Assembly: GCF_000516985.1 (NCBI RefSeq)
Contig: NW_006917102.1
Span: 1,931,681-1,995,680, forward strand
Length of the DNA: 64,000 nt
From: Pestalotiopsis fici W106-1
Taxonomy: Eukaryota > Ascomycota > Sordariomycetes > Amphisphaeriales > Sporocadaceae
Direction: 5' to 3'
The position numbers and the translations under genes were made by a program. The notes beneath the pieces were generated by a model. It saw only the letters and a program-made list of their open reading frames with translations, had not been told where the DNA came from and ran no database searches. Shown piece after piece: positions 43,483 through 55,300 of the stretch; the first letter of the stretch is position 1; each line of letters opens with the position of its first letter.

Positions 43483-46338
43483 TTAAGTGGGTATATAATT
43501 GCTGAAATATTGTCTAATAAATGTATCCAAATCTCGAGGGCCGACGGGTTTCACCAAGAACTCGTCTGCACCAGCATTCTGGGAGGCTATCTTGTCATTT
43601 ACCGAGTCTTGACCCGTCACCATGAAAATGGAGGATTTCTTCATTTCGTGTGTAGTTTCGTAAGAACGGATTGCCGTGGTAGCTTGTATACCATCACAGT
43701 GTGGCATTTGGAGGTCCATGAGAACCAGAGTAAATGGTACCTTGGCCTCGGCGGCTTCCCTATATTTCTGACAGGCCCGATTTCCATCCTCGGCTGTGAT
43801 GTATGGGATTTTTCGTTTGTGGCAATACATTTGAAGGACTCGGAGATTGATGAGATTGTCGTCGACGAGAAGTGCTTTGAGTGGAAGGGTATCAACTGTA
43901 TTGCTTCCCACCGTGCCCTCCAAGCCTAGTTGTTTCAGTTTCAAGATTTCGGGCACTTCCGGTTCCTGGATTTCATCCGACTTGGGTTGGCTGATAGTTT
44001 CTGTGGACTCTACGAGATGCTCAGCCTCGGGTTTGGATGAATCTCTGTACAGTCGATCGGCTTGCTGCAAAATTCGATCAAGTTGTTGAGTGTGGAGCGG
44101 ACCTGATATTGCAATAATGCCGGGGTGACCGCCTAATTTGTCAACACAGTCATTGGGCCGCATGCTGAGGATAGCGGCTCGAGGATTCTCGTTGAAGAGT
44201 TGCGCAATTGTCTGTTTCGACCTTGTATTGGTGACAATCAGTGGAGCGTCTGCCATGCTGCCAAGCTGGAACCCATTTCTGGTCAAATACTCGACTACAT
44301 GGTCAACGAAATGATTTGCAGCCTTTCCGGCGCGCAAGACAGCGAATCGCCGAGGAATATGGTCCAAGGATAGCGCCGGTGACTTGGAATTTTTATGCAG
44401 ACATGCAATGTCTGGGTTTTTGAACTCGATGTGGAAATGAGACCCGAATTTGGGTGCAGACGAAACCAATTTGACGTTGCCATTGAGAAGGTGAGCCATG
44501 TTTTTGGCCAATGTCAACCCTAGTCCAACTCCTGGTTTGTGGCTATCCACCTTTTCATACGGCTCGAATATGCGGGCGTGGTCTTTGAAGTCTATTCCGA
44601 CTCCATTGTCCACGATATCGACAAGTAGCCAGGAGAAATCAGTCGTGACCCGGAAGGACGCTGATACGACACCAGAATCATTGCCTTGAACTGACTGGAT
44701 TGCGTTCAAGATAACAGCTTGTACGCAGTCTTTCAACATCTGCACGTCTGTAGTGATGATACAGTGATCCTCGGGCACCTCGAAGCGAAAATCGATTGAG
44801 ACACCTCTTAGCTGTTCGCGAGGGAGAAGTGCCAGTATTTCGGGGAGAACATCGTTTTCTATTTGTCGTATATCGTATGGTCCGGGTTGGCACTGTCGAA
44901 GCGCGTCGGTCCAAGTGTTGTGCTTCAAAATGTTGTTGACAGTGGTCATCAGCTCTTTGCCAGAATTTCGGATAGTCGTAAGACATGCTGATGGTGAAGT
45001 AGTGGTAGTCTTTCCATCATCCTTGTAACCATTCTCGAGGAAGCGCGCAGCAGCTAGCTCTTCAGTAAGGAGCTCAACGGAACCAAGGATTCCATGTATA
45101 GGTGTCCGCAGCTGGTGAGTCATGCCACGCAAGAATGTCTCTCTGGCTTCGAGAGCTTGTTGGAGTAACTGACGTTGGAGGGTGTCTGCTATGATTGATG
45201 CTGCTTTGGTCACATACCACGCATCAAAATCGTCGAAAACGAAATGGATATCGGTCGACGCCACCACCAGATATTTGTTGGAGCTACCACAGCGTGCGAC
45301 AATAGCACGTACGGTCTGTCCTGACCGAAGCTCGGCATGATTAGAAGTGTTGATTGTTTGTTCAATGAAGTTTGTATCCTCCCAAAGGCCTTCGTAGACA
45401 TCGGAAAAGGATAGTGGTGATCGGCCGTCAATGGCTAGTGTTCCGTCGTCTGATGCTTGCAGGGTGACCTGGGCACTCGGATATGCCTGTTTCACTAGCT
45501 TTAAGGCATTCTTTTCATAGTCCAGCTCTACTTCTTTCTCCAAGGTCGAGATCAACTCGGCCATTGTTTCTCGATCCTTTTGTCGTCGTGCCCGAGTATG
45601 GCTGGCAATAGCCGTGCTAATCAGCTCGGCGAAACGTACAATCAAGTCCCTCTGCGCTTGAGATAGAGGGGGCTGCGGGAAGTCAGAAGCGACACAGAGG
45701 GAGCCGAGCGAGACCTCCTCCCCGTCATCTGCAAGGAGTCGCAGTTGCGTCCCAGCGTAACTCTTGAGACCACCGATCTCCACGTGCGGTGACTCCTTGA
45801 AGCGCCAGTCCTTGGACATGTCGTTGATCATGAAGACGGAGCTGGGAGCCTGATTGATGGTGTGTGCGCAAGTGGCTTCCCTCCGCGGCAGACGAGCGAT
45901 TGGTAGATGTGCTGTGGCCAGTCTGGTGTAGGTAGACTCGCTCAACATGCCGGCAATGGCATATTCCCAGCCAATAGCCTGTTGCAAACCATTGACGAGG
46001 GCATCAATCTTGGATAACAAGATCTCATCCTGCTCTATGAGTCGAGTGTGATACCAGAGTAGAGTGAGTCTAAGACGCTCATTATGGGCCAAGGAGGGAT
46101 ACAAGTATTTGTTGTCGAAATGAGCGGGCGCCTCTGGCTGAATAGCCTCACCTGTCTCCGAGGGACCAGCATAGACCCGACCATGGAGATGCTCGTCAAA
46201 AGAGGAAAGTGGTGTCTGTGAGTTTTCAACGTCAAAGACGGGCCCTCTCTCGACTGGCCTGGCGGGCAGTGTGGCCTTGGTGATCCTGTTGGGCTTTTCG
46301 GCTTTGCTGCGCGGAAAATAAGCCATCCTAACCGCCAT
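43483..46338 (-). CDS. GAF-containing hybrid histidine kinase
   Basis: A 951-residue intronless ORF. I start at the ATG at 46338; a TTG-led extension is unlikely, and the next ATG (46326) is an alternative. Order of domains: a GAF-like sensor (about 115-235, ending GSLCVAS); a second less clear segment (about 260-385); the HisKA dimerisation domain with phospho-acceptor His about 407 (MTHQLRTPIHG); and HATPase_c with N-box (AVILNAIQSV), G1 (DIVDNGVGID) and G2 (PGVGLGLTLAKN). A linker of about 170 residues leads to a C-terminal receiver domain with acidic pair (LLVDDNLIN), phospho-Asp about 872 (LVLMDLQMP) and Lys in FLVKPVG. All catalytic residues are present. It should pass phosphate through an Hpt protein to response regulators. 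No TM segment, so a soluble sensor. The stimulus is unknown. It lies 3'-to-3' with the Mo-oxidase gene, 257 bp apart. Confidence 0.92.
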   Translation of the reverse strand: MAVRMAYFPRSKAEKPNRITKATLPARPVERGPVFDVENSQTPLSSFDEHLHGRVYAGPSETGEAIQPEAPAHFDNKYLYPSLAHNERLRLTLLWYHTRLIEQDEILLSKIDALVNGLQQAIGWEYAIAGMLSESTYTRLATAHLPIARLPRREATCAHTINQAPSSVFMINDMSKDWRFKESPHVEIGGLKSYAGTQLRLLADDGEEVSLGSLCVASDFPQPPLSQAQRDLIVRFAELISTAIASHTRARRQKDRETMAELISTLEKEVELDYEKNALKLVKQAYPSAQVTLQASDDGTLAIDGRSPLSFSDVYEGLWEDTNFIEQTINTSNHAELRSGQTVRAIVARCGSSNKYLVVASTDIHFVFDDFDAWYVTKAASIIADTLQRQLLQQALEARETFLRGMTHQLRTPIHGILGSVELLTEELAAARFLENGYKDDGKTTTTSPSACLTTIRNSGKELMTTVNNILKHNTWTDALRQCQPGPYDIRQIENDVLPEILALLPREQLRGVSIDFRFEVPEDHCIITTDVQMLKDCVQAVILNAIQSVQGNDSGVVSASFRVTTDFSWLLVDIVDNGVGIDFKDHARIFEPYEKVDSHKPGVGLGLTLAKNMAHLLNGNVKLVSSAPKFGSHFHIEFKNPDIACLHKNSKSPALSLDHIPRRFAVLRAGKAANHFVDHVVEYLTRNGFQLGSMADAPLIVTNTRSKQTIAQLFNENPRAAILSMRPNDCVDKLGGHPGIIAISGPLHTQQLDRILQQADRLYRDSSKPEAEHLVESTETISQPKSDEIQEPEVPEILKLKQLGLEGTVGSNTVDTLPLKALLVDDNLINLRVLQMYCHKRKIPYITAEDGNRACQKYREAAEAKVPFTLVLMDLQMPHCDGIQATTAIRSYETTHEMKKSSIFMVTGQDSVNDKIASQNAGADEFLVKPVGPRDLDTFIRQYFSNYIPT

Positions 46339-48008
46339 GATGCTGAGCAAGCTGTTGCCTTTCGGCAGTGTCAGCTTCTACTGATGGTTGCTGGGATCAG
46401 TGCGTGAGCCATTGGTCATCAACATTCAAGCTTCTTCAAAACAATGGTAAGTTGTTTGCTTGTTTCCCCCGTATGGTGCCGAGGGCCTCTCTGTGTGTGC
46501 GACGACGGGATGGGCAAAACTATTTTTCGTGGAATTTGCTCTGACGCACGCACCGAGATACCGAGGGGACTGCAATGAAGCAAGTCTAGACGGCCACGGG
46601 CTGCGCACTGATGAGACCACTTTTGGGGCCCTTGGGTGGTCTTGAGTGGTCTAGACTCGGGCGCATAATAAGCCACGCGACGAACTTGAGCCCTTTTTAG
46701 CGATTGGCCAAAGGCGATTGGCCGCCCTGGAGCTAGGCTGGATGACCTTTTAGGCTCAGCTCTGCTACAATCTACCCGCACAGGGCAGTGATCAGCACGA
46801 AAAACCGCCCAACGACTCTATAGTTGATAAATCAACAGGGCCTGTAAGTCCGTATAATCAATGGCAACCATGTGCCTGTATGCCCAATGCTCCTGGGAAG
46901 CAAACCAATTCGAGCGACATGTCGTAAGATCCAAACCTGCCCTCCTCGTGTCTAAAGTGAGGTAATTAATAGTGACTTTCCAGGTACGCAAGTAGTGGCA
47001 GGCAGGTACCCGTCTTGCGCCAATAGACCCGAACGCTTAGCATCGAAAAACTTCAAATACTCTTATTAATAACGGCCAATTCGGCACGGAATAAGCTCCG
47101 AGACCGAAGAGAATAAAATGGAAAAAAATCCACCTGGCCACTTTGACCTCTCTATATTCGGCAGTTTGATCATCCGGGACGGCAAACAGCTCAGTCAACC
47201 CAGCTTGTCGGTGCCCAAGTGCTTGGGTGATGCTTGTCGTCATTCATTAGTGTGCCGCGTCTGGGTCGGTAATTGTGCTCAAATTCAGTCGAGTCTCAAC
47301 GGTCGCGTCCGGCGATTTCCGCGCCTCTTCTTAGCTCCAAGACCCTGAACCGATTGTGTACCCAAGAGTTGAATTTTTGGGGGCATTCATCTCAACCAGC
47401 TTCGGTAACCTCGAGACGAAATTGACGACACAATACTCATTGACGGCACAGTAGACAAATTGCATATTGTTCAAAAAAGATTATGCTGTGCATGCAGTCT
47501 TGGTTCTTACTAATTCGTATTTCTTGCAACCTGACGCTGGATGAGAATGCCATGTGGCCTGCACTGACGCTCGCAACAACTGCCCGACTAACACAATGAA
47601 TCGGCCACCCTATTGTGTAAACAGCCAAGCCTAGACTAGACTGGTCACAGGATCTCTGCAAACCGTGAAATGGGGAAAGCGCTCCAGCTCCTGCAGGAGG
47701 TACAGTCTTCATTGCTTGCTGCAGATCGTGAATTTGGTGGACAATCGGCCGATACAGCCCTTGAGGCCTGGTGTGCAGTCTAAAACCTTCTAGCGCCTAT
47801 AAGTCGCAGTACAGAAGACGCTTGCGCCTAAGATAGATGCTCGCAGGGGCAGTGAAGACGGGCTGAGCCATACGCAAATAGGCTAGGTCTAACTTGATGG
47901 ACGATCCCTTCCGCTGCTGTATACTGCTCGCTGCTCGCTGTGTGCACTCACGTCCCCGAATCTACCAAGACACTCCAGGCCATGCTTGCTCTATGAACAG
48001 ACGACTCC
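46339..48008. other. Intergenic region upstream of the histidine kinase
   Basis: The part next to 46338 is the histidine-kinase promoter; the last part is the 3' flank of the minus-strand hydrolase. No gene is supported between them; the short open frames carry no family pattern. Confidence 0.4.
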
Positions 48009-48805
48009 TTAATGCCTCGACAGCTTTGAATGTACATCTTGGACTGCCTGGACAACATCATCGGGCATACTCAAGTGCGGGCAATGACCAGCCTTCAGCG
48101 TGGCGACCGCCGGGCCCGGGGCTAGGAGAGCGGCCATTTGCTGTTGCAGAGGCAGAGGCACCGCATTGTCATCGGTACAAAAGATGTAGCCACATGGCAA
48201 TCCACTTGTCCACGGCTCATAATTGCTCGGGGACATATAGAGGGCAGCGGATTGATGTGTCATTTCCTTTGCCCATTTCGCCTGGGCCTCGGCATCCAGG
48301 TCGTTGAAAGCCACTTCTGGGAGCAGCTCTGGTTTGCCAAATACTCGATCGCCCTAAGCATGGAATTCAGCATCTTCTCCAATGTCTATTACCAAGATAG
48401 ACAAGCGGATGGCCCAATAATGGTACTTACTTGGACATCCATCCAGTGTAATGGCTTGCCGCCCATGAGTTCCATCAGAGCCTTTCCTTTGGGGACCACG
48501 AAAGCCGTCATGTAGATGATGCCATCCACGTCAAAACCCTCCGCCGCATTGCTAGCGATTAGGCCGCCAGACGAGTGGCCCAGGAGAACTGCTCTCTTGC
48601 CGTCTCGAGTCAGCTGATTAAGTACAGACTGCACGGCGGCGACGTCTTCTGCGAGCCCTGCCAGAGGCAAATCATGACCGCCCACGGAAGGAAGGATGAT
48701 TTGCTCTGTGGGATAGCCAGCTTCACGAAGCTTTTGGCATAAATTCTCAAAAACGCTGGGTTTTTGCCATGCGCCTGGCACAACAACCATGGTTGGATTT
48801 GTCAT
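48009..48805 (-). CDS. Alpha/beta hydrolase (esterase-like), 2 exons
   Basis: Exons 48805-48431 and 48353-48009 (minus) give 239 aa, with a 77-bp intron in phase 0 (GTAAGT donor, CTTAG acceptor). The fold is plain: MTNPTMVVVPGAW with the oxyanion-hole region, the nucleophile elbow GHSSG with Ser78, an acidic residue in the strand FCTDDNAVP, and the catalytic His in GHCPHLSMPD near the C-terminus. This resembles the small salicylate-esterase/MenH-like alpha/beta hydrolases without a lid, which hydrolyse esters or small amides in the cytosol. The substrate is not readable. No signal peptide. A TATA-like TTTATATC sequence lies on the minus strand about 75 bases upstream of the start. It is divergent from the rhodopsin-domain gene. 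Confidence 0.85.
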
Positions 48806-50182
48806 GTTGCCGAAATGTTAAGAGATATATGTCCCTACTTGCTAAATGTGCCAGCAGGTTGTCTTGACTTTTTCCCAAGATATAAATGTATGGAAATACA
48901 TGGCACGATCTACGGTAACCCCTCACCAATCTCACGGCCGAGATTTTTCTGCAACGACGGTGTTGCTGTGCCGCGGCACTATTCTGATCGCCGTCACGGC
49001 CAGTAACAGATCGCAAATATCTCCATATGGGACCCATCTGTCAGACGCGCGGCCGTTGAACTGCGGAGTTTATCCCGATCTGCCCAAGACTCGCACCACA
49101 GCGAGGGGACGAGAACCGGCAATTGGCCCACCTTCTTAGTAACGTTCCGATAGCACGGCATGAGGGGCGATATAAAACGCTTGGTATAATTCTGACCAGT
49201 ATTGATTGGGATTGGTGTAATCGCATGAGGTGTATTGCCACGGAGTTGTCTCAAATGCCTTGGAAAGGTGGATTGGGTCAAAGTTGAAGACTATTTGTGT
49301 CTATGGATGCTTGAAGAAATAGAATGGGATTTGGAAGTGGTTTGCGCCTTGTCAATTCCCATCCCCGATCCGGTAACCTTTCAGTGAATTCGGGAACACA
49401 TTCCCAAGAGTTGGTTGTGGCATGTCTTGAAGTCAGATTCAATCTCAATGCCGAAGTAAGCTGTCGGGCCTCTGCCAAGAAAAGTTTCATCATGACTAAA
49501 TCCCAGAGCGGATGAATTGTCGCACATCCAATGCCGAACAGGAACTCCCCCCACGGGGTTCTTACTCTATTAGCATATCAAGCTGTTCCAGTCATATCGC
49601 AATCAGGGTTTTGCCCCTGGGCGGATGATATTTAGCCACCACGTGGCTGTCTGTCAGATCTGAAGCCAAATCCGCCATCATCTATCTCGACATCTATATT
49701 ACAAGGCCCAATATGACTAGTGCACCTTGTCGTTCAGATCTTGGAATTCGTGACAGATGATAATCCTTGATTGGGCCTTCTCGGAGCCCTCTGAGAAAGG
49801 AGAAGGGGGCATTCACTAAATCAACCACGATGCATTCAAGAACAGATGAGGGGTGCATGATAGGCGACTTTGAGGATTGCCAGAGTTTGCCGTCTTCCGG
49901 CAATTTGGCTTTGTTTTCGCCGAGATGGCTTTGATTTGATACATGGGGTTCAGAACAAGGCCAAATTGAATACCACGAAACGATGCGATCGTGTAGACAG
50001 AAGTGCAAAGGGTAAAAGCTCCGGGTCCATCGCCTTACCTGAGGTGAAACTGGTTTCTCGCTTCTTTCCTTTTGCCTTGTAAACTGTTTATCCATCGGTG
50101 TCAGAATACTCTCGCAAATTGCCATCCGTCACGCGGATTCATATCCGAGATCCTCAGAGGGAATCCGGATCTACATAAAAGA
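48806..50182. promoter_or_regulatory. Divergent region between hydrolase and rhodopsin-domain genes
   Basis: About 1.4 kb without a supported gene separate two outward-facing starts. Short open frames on both strands have no recognisable content. Confidence 0.35.
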
Positions 50183-51532
50183 ATGTCCAACGACAATCGA
50201 GGTCCAGAGTTATTGGCACTGATATGGTCCTTCACGGCCATCTCTATCGCTACTGTGATTTTGAAATTATTCACTCGCCGGAGGTTTCTCCAAGGGCTGG
50301 GCTGGGATGATTTCTTCATCTTTATTTCGCTCGTGAGTAGCCGGCTGCTAACCCCCTTTTCATACGCCCCATTGACCAAATCAAACAGATACTTGTGGTC
50401 ACCTGCACCGCCATCTTCACTTACGATGTCCGCTTGGGTATGGGCAGACATTCTGCCGAATTGGGCATGCAAAGAACAGGAGAGGTGGTGAGAATCAATT
50501 TGATTGGTAACAATTTCGCTTCACTACTACGTATCAGGTCACTTGGGGGCATTGCTGACGCCTTGCTCAGCCAATCCGTTCGGCATAATGGCCTACAGCC
50601 TTCCGAATATATCAGTTGCGATCCTACTGGAACGCCTTCTGGCACCCAACAAATTGCGAACTCGTCTTTTGTATCTACTTGCGAGTGCCCAAGTCGTCAT
50701 CGCTGGTATTTCCTGCATCCTCTTGTTCGTCCAGTGTATCCCAACGGAACATTTATGGAATCCTATGGTTCCAGCCAAATGCTTTCCGGTCGGAACGGTC
50801 TCTAGATACTCATACTTTGTCGGTTGTATGTTGTTGACAGAACTGCTTGGCCCTGAACTCGTGATCAATCACTCACCTATGATGCTAGCTTTCACGGCCT
50901 TTACTGACGCCGTCCTGGGGATTGTACCCATCGCCGCATTCTGGAGGCTGAAGCTTCCTACAAGATCGAAAGTCGGCCTCTGCGTTCTCATGGGCTGCAC
51001 ACTTTTTGCAGCTGTCTGCTCCATCATCAAGACTACCAAGCTGTCCACGCTGAGTGATTACTCCGACTTCACCTACAACTCGACTAGCCTCATCATCTGG
51101 GCAGTGTAAGCTTGTGACCCCAACTTGGGCGCCAATCTCAGTGCTCCCTTCCAGTTTAATCGCTAACAGAGAATCAACCACAATAGGGTCGAGGCCAATG
51201 TGATCATTATAGCCGCTTGCTTGCCGACCCTCCGGCCATTTTTCCACAATGCGTTCAACAAGGAGAAAGACACTACCAAGGAAGGCAGTGGATTCATTCG
51301 TTCCATCTTCCATGGCTCTGCTGGTGGCGCAGGGTCTAGAAGATCGGCCGCAACACCACAGCGCGCTTCTCTACCCCCAGCTCCTGTACAGCCGGCCGCA
51401 CAAGCAGTCCCAGCAACTACCCAACCCACACGACAAGGTTCGGTTGATTCGCAGCTCGAGATCTGGAGGACAACCGATATCCAGCAGGACAACACACCTG
51501 CACATCATGAGACACATGGCGATGCAGTTTGA
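50183..51532 (+). CDS. Fungal rhodopsin-domain (PTH11-like) seven-TM protein, 5 exons
   Basis: Exons 50183-50332, 50389-50506, 50571-50825, 50889-51105 and 51187-51532 give 361 aa with matching phases; introns are 56, 64, 63 and 81 bp. The protein has about seven TM helices, starting LLALIWSFTAISIATVILKL, followed by RRRFLQGLGWDDFFIF. The family's W-D-D motif after TM1 is clear, and RYSYFVGSFTAFTDAVLGIV and the Asp-containing TM region with VPIAAFWRLKLP are also typical. The C-terminal tail (from about 290) is Ser/Gln/Pro-rich and cytosolic. Proteins of this type are fungal plasma-membrane candidates for receptors, related to PTH11 but lacking the CFEM cysteines. A ligand is not known. The 3' end of exon 2 (VVRINLI) was fixed by a GTAACA donor and a branch site TGCTGAC. 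Confidence 0.85.
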
Positions 51533-53430
51533 AACGGCGACGCTAGTCGTACATGTCGTTGTCATGACTTATACTGAAAGTATAAAAATTACCATCCTGG
51601 ATGACAATGATAATTGAGACGTGCGCTAATCCTATACGCCCGTAATGGAAACTTGCACTGACATTGGCGTAAAGATTCTAGATCATGGAAAGACGAATCC
51701 AAATGATCCATTCTCAGTCGTGTTTTATGCCGCTGATCATTTATACGGCCGGATGAGCATGCGCCTGGCGTGCTCTTTGGCGCGCTTGCTCACCCGTGCC
51801 GCCTCGAAATGTCTCACCAAACGCCCACCTGGCAGTTCAACATAAGGCTCGAGACTTTGTCTAGTTCCCGCTTTTGACTTTGGAGGTTATTTCCATGTGC
51901 CATGTTGGCAATGGGCGGGGGGGCATGCGCGGCAATCATGCTTCATCATTGGCACGGGGTCTCAGCCGTCTTGGTCATGGCCACAACCTTGATATCAGTC
52001 GCTTCCATCCCAGCGATCGGTAGTTGTCAGTGTATCTTTAATCTTTCTCATAACATGAGGTGCTTGGCTGAGATCTTCCCCCAAAGCAACCTGCAGCTAG
52101 ATCTAAGACAGCACGTTGATACGGGACCGGGCCTAGCGCAAGAAGAGCAAGCATGAATTCATCTAGACTAGATGATTCAACGTCACAGGATAGCACTACT
52201 AGCGTTGTTCACATTATCCACGGTCATTGGTTCGAGGCAGTGACAAGTCAACTATTTGTCCAATGATCAACAGCCCCCAACAGCCCTCGCAAAGACCTCG
52301 CCGAATCTAGCACGGACACGAAGCATTCCGTGCGTCTAAAACTAGCGCCTCTTCTTAAACAAAGGGTGCATCTATTTGGTATTGCATAGGGCTGTGCCGT
52401 CGGCACCACGAATATGAGGTATCAAGTTCTTTGTCACCTCGTAGAATTAATCGCACAATCAATCGGTCAGTCACAGATGAACCACTTGTTCCGCTTCACC
52501 AAGAGTAGATAGGTACAACGAGTCATGGTCGAGTTATTCGCCTCCAGCCAGATAGAAGGATATTTGTAAATTTTACGACGTCTGGCCTGCCCTAGCAGAA
52601 ATGTTCTTGCTTTTCTATGCCATGAAGAAGCTGTGCCGCCCCCAAGAGACCCCTCACCACCCAACGTCCAGCCACCCCTGGAGCCGGCAGGTAGCTGAGC
52701 AAGGGGTCCAACGTTCAGTCGGTGGCTGCCCCTCAACGGTATAGACTATTCACCTCTTGGGGAATTATGTAAGAAGCTGCTGCTACCAGGCCACAATAGA
52801 ACCTAGAAGTGACCAAGAAGCTAAGCAGAAATGTGGCTTTGGTTGGCCGCCCAGTAGCATGACGCTCTCTTCTCGTCGCCCTATACCCCGCAGGTCTCCC
52901 AACACTCAAGACGGCATATCGAGAAGAGTGTATCTTGCATGACTAGCTGAGATCTCGTGCAACAAGTTTCGATAGTTTACAGAAGTGAGAACCGTAAGTC
53001 TGACTAGTACAGCGGCGTATTTGCCATGCCTGGTTGAGGTTGGAGATTGCAAGCCGTTGCCTACTTCTGAGATGGTGCGGTCGACCGAACCTAACGGATA
53101 GCTCTGGTTGTTCACCTTGCAACCTGATATCTAGGACCCTGAATATAATCATGAAAGATAAGCTGACATGGTTCGCGTGAGACAAATGGGCCTAGAGGAA
53201 ATCGCAGTCATGGCGACTCCGATAGAGCTTCTCATGCGAGGCTCTCATGACTGGATTAGAGCAGTGGCCAGACTCTTGAAGTTACCAAAGGGGTCCTGTA
53301 TCCTTTGACTATATAATTCAATGGATCTCGAACATAGACTTTCCTTTCATAGCCATCTTGAACATCAACCCTCATCACTATTTGCCAAAGACTTCTGCAT
53401 CGAAACTACCTACACTTCATCACCATCAAG
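51533..53430. other. Intergenic region upstream of the P450 gene
   Basis: No supported gene. The last 150 bases contain a TATA-like sequence (53310-53317). Short open frames show no domain pattern. Confidence 0.4.
53310..53317 (+). promoter_or_regulatory. Possible TATA box of the P450 gene
   Basis: TATATAAT lies 114 bases upstream of the P450 start codon. Assigned by sequence and position. Confidence 0.4.
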
Positions 53431-55300
53431 ATGCCATTGATTCGTTACGATGTGGGGACATTTTTCCAAATACCCAGTGTCGCGGCAGTATTATACTTTG
53501 CTGTGGCAGGATTGGCCCTCTATGCCATTGGCAAGGGGATCTATAATAAATTCTTCCACCCCCTGGCAAAGTTCCCTGGGCCGTTCCTGGGTGGCTTCAC
53601 AGAGTGGTACCTGGTTTACGTCATATGTTCGGTCCCAACGTTTGGTCTCGAGCTTCACAAGAAATATGGTAACACCTTTGGATTCGCCCTTCTTTGCATG
53701 GACCTTATCCGCTAACAGAAACGACTGCAGGTCCAATCGTAAGGCTGGCGCCAAACATGCTATCATTCAGCGACGCCACAATGCTGCCTCAGGTATATCA
53801 CTCTGGCGCCGACAAGCCCACGTTTTACGGGTCGTGGATGTTTGGCCAAACGGCCTCCATGTTTCAGTCTCTCCCACACCGCGATCACTACGCCAAAAAG
53901 CGGCTTGTCGCGGGATGTGTAAGTTGTCTTACCTTCCAAGTGGTACAATGGAAGCAGGCTAAACTCATCCCTCTAGTGTTCCATGAGCTCCATGAAAATG
54001 TACCACGAACACAAGATTACCGAGCGCGTAGATGAATTGTGTCATGTCATTCGACAGCGTGCTTCGGTCCCTGGGCGCCCATTGGATTTCTCCGAATATC
54101 TCCGGTAAGTCACCTCAACTCTTCAACACCAGACCGGCATTTTGCTAACGTTCTTCAAGTTACTTTCTCAGTGACACCTGGAGTCATCTCGTCTACGGTA
54201 GACCCAAGGGTTTCGTAGCCCAAGGCGGCGATGTACAGGGCCTCTTGTCGTCGCTGCAGGGCATCTACGGCATGTCTGCCAGTGCCGCAGTGTCTCCATG
54301 GTTGATGCCTTTGCTCCGCAACCCCTTCCTGCGGAAATACTTTTGGTCCTGGACTCGGACATTCAAGAACATGGACAACTTGTTCTCGGTAAGCACCTTA
54401 CAGCTGGTACTCTGTCGTAAGCGCAAGTTACTGATGTGGCACAGAACTTTGACCGCATGATTGATCTCCGCAGAACAGATGAAAAGCTCAAGGGCGAGCG
54501 CCTTTTCTTTGACGGGTAGGACTTTGGCCACTTCCCTAATTTCACAAGGTGCAATGCTAACATGGAAACCCAGTGTCGATCCTGCCAACAACCCGCCCAA
54601 TGAGTACCAGTACACGCGCGAGGATTTGAAGGCCGAGGTCATTACCTTTACCGCCGCAACCCTCGACGGCGTCTCGGCCTTTGTCTCGCCGTTTGTCGAC
54701 AACCTCATCACGCACCCCGAGGCCTATGCGCGCGTCGTGGCCGAGATCCAAGCCGCCGACGCGGCGGGTCTGCTGTCGCACCCCGTCGTCTCGTACGAAG
54801 AGACGGTCAACCACTTGCCCTTTTTCATGGCCTGCATCAAGGAGACGCTTCGCCGCGACGCGCCCGCGCAGACCATTCTGCCGCGCATCGTGAGCGAGCC
54901 TGGTTACGAGCTTCCCGACGGCCAAGGCGGCAGCGTCTACGTGCCTGGGGGGACGCAAATGGGCGCCTCACCGTATATTGTGCACCGCGACGAGTCCGTC
55001 TTTGGTGCCGACGCCGACGTCTGGCGGCCGGAGCGCTGGATCCAAGCCGAGTCGGGTCTGGAACCGCGCGAGCACGAGCGCTACGTCCGCCGCATGGAGA
55101 AATACGGCATGTGGTGGGGGTACGGTGCCAGGGAATGTGCTGGCAAGTATTATGCTTACATGGAGATGCAAAAGCTGGTTGTAGAAATGCTGAGGAGGTT
55201 CGATGTCGAGTCTGCTGTTCCAGAAAAGAGGTTCACACATGCCAGGTGGGCAGTGGGCATGTTTTGGAACCAGATGCTCACCTTTCGCGAGCGGCAATGA
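53431..55300 (+). CDS. Microsomal cytochrome P450 with atypical I-helix, 6 exons
   Basis: Exons 53431-53668, 53731-53918, 53977-54104, 54160-54388, 54445-54515 and 54574-55300 give 526 aa, all phases consistent. N-terminal membrane anchor (SVAAVLYFAVAGLALYAIG), then FFHPLAKFPGPF, the proline-rich hinge. The K-helix ExxR is KETLRR; the PERF-like region is WRPERW; the heme-binding loop is WGYGARECAGK with Cys about 473. The I-helix reads FTAATLDGVSAF: the usual AGxDT oxygen-activation motif is not present, with Leu-Asp where Asp-Thr is expected. Family placement is in the large fungal CYP groups related to benzoate hydroxylase/pisatin demethylase by N-terminal look (inference). It should act in the ER with a P450 reductase, but the altered I-helix could mean a non-canonical reaction. 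Confidence 0.88.
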
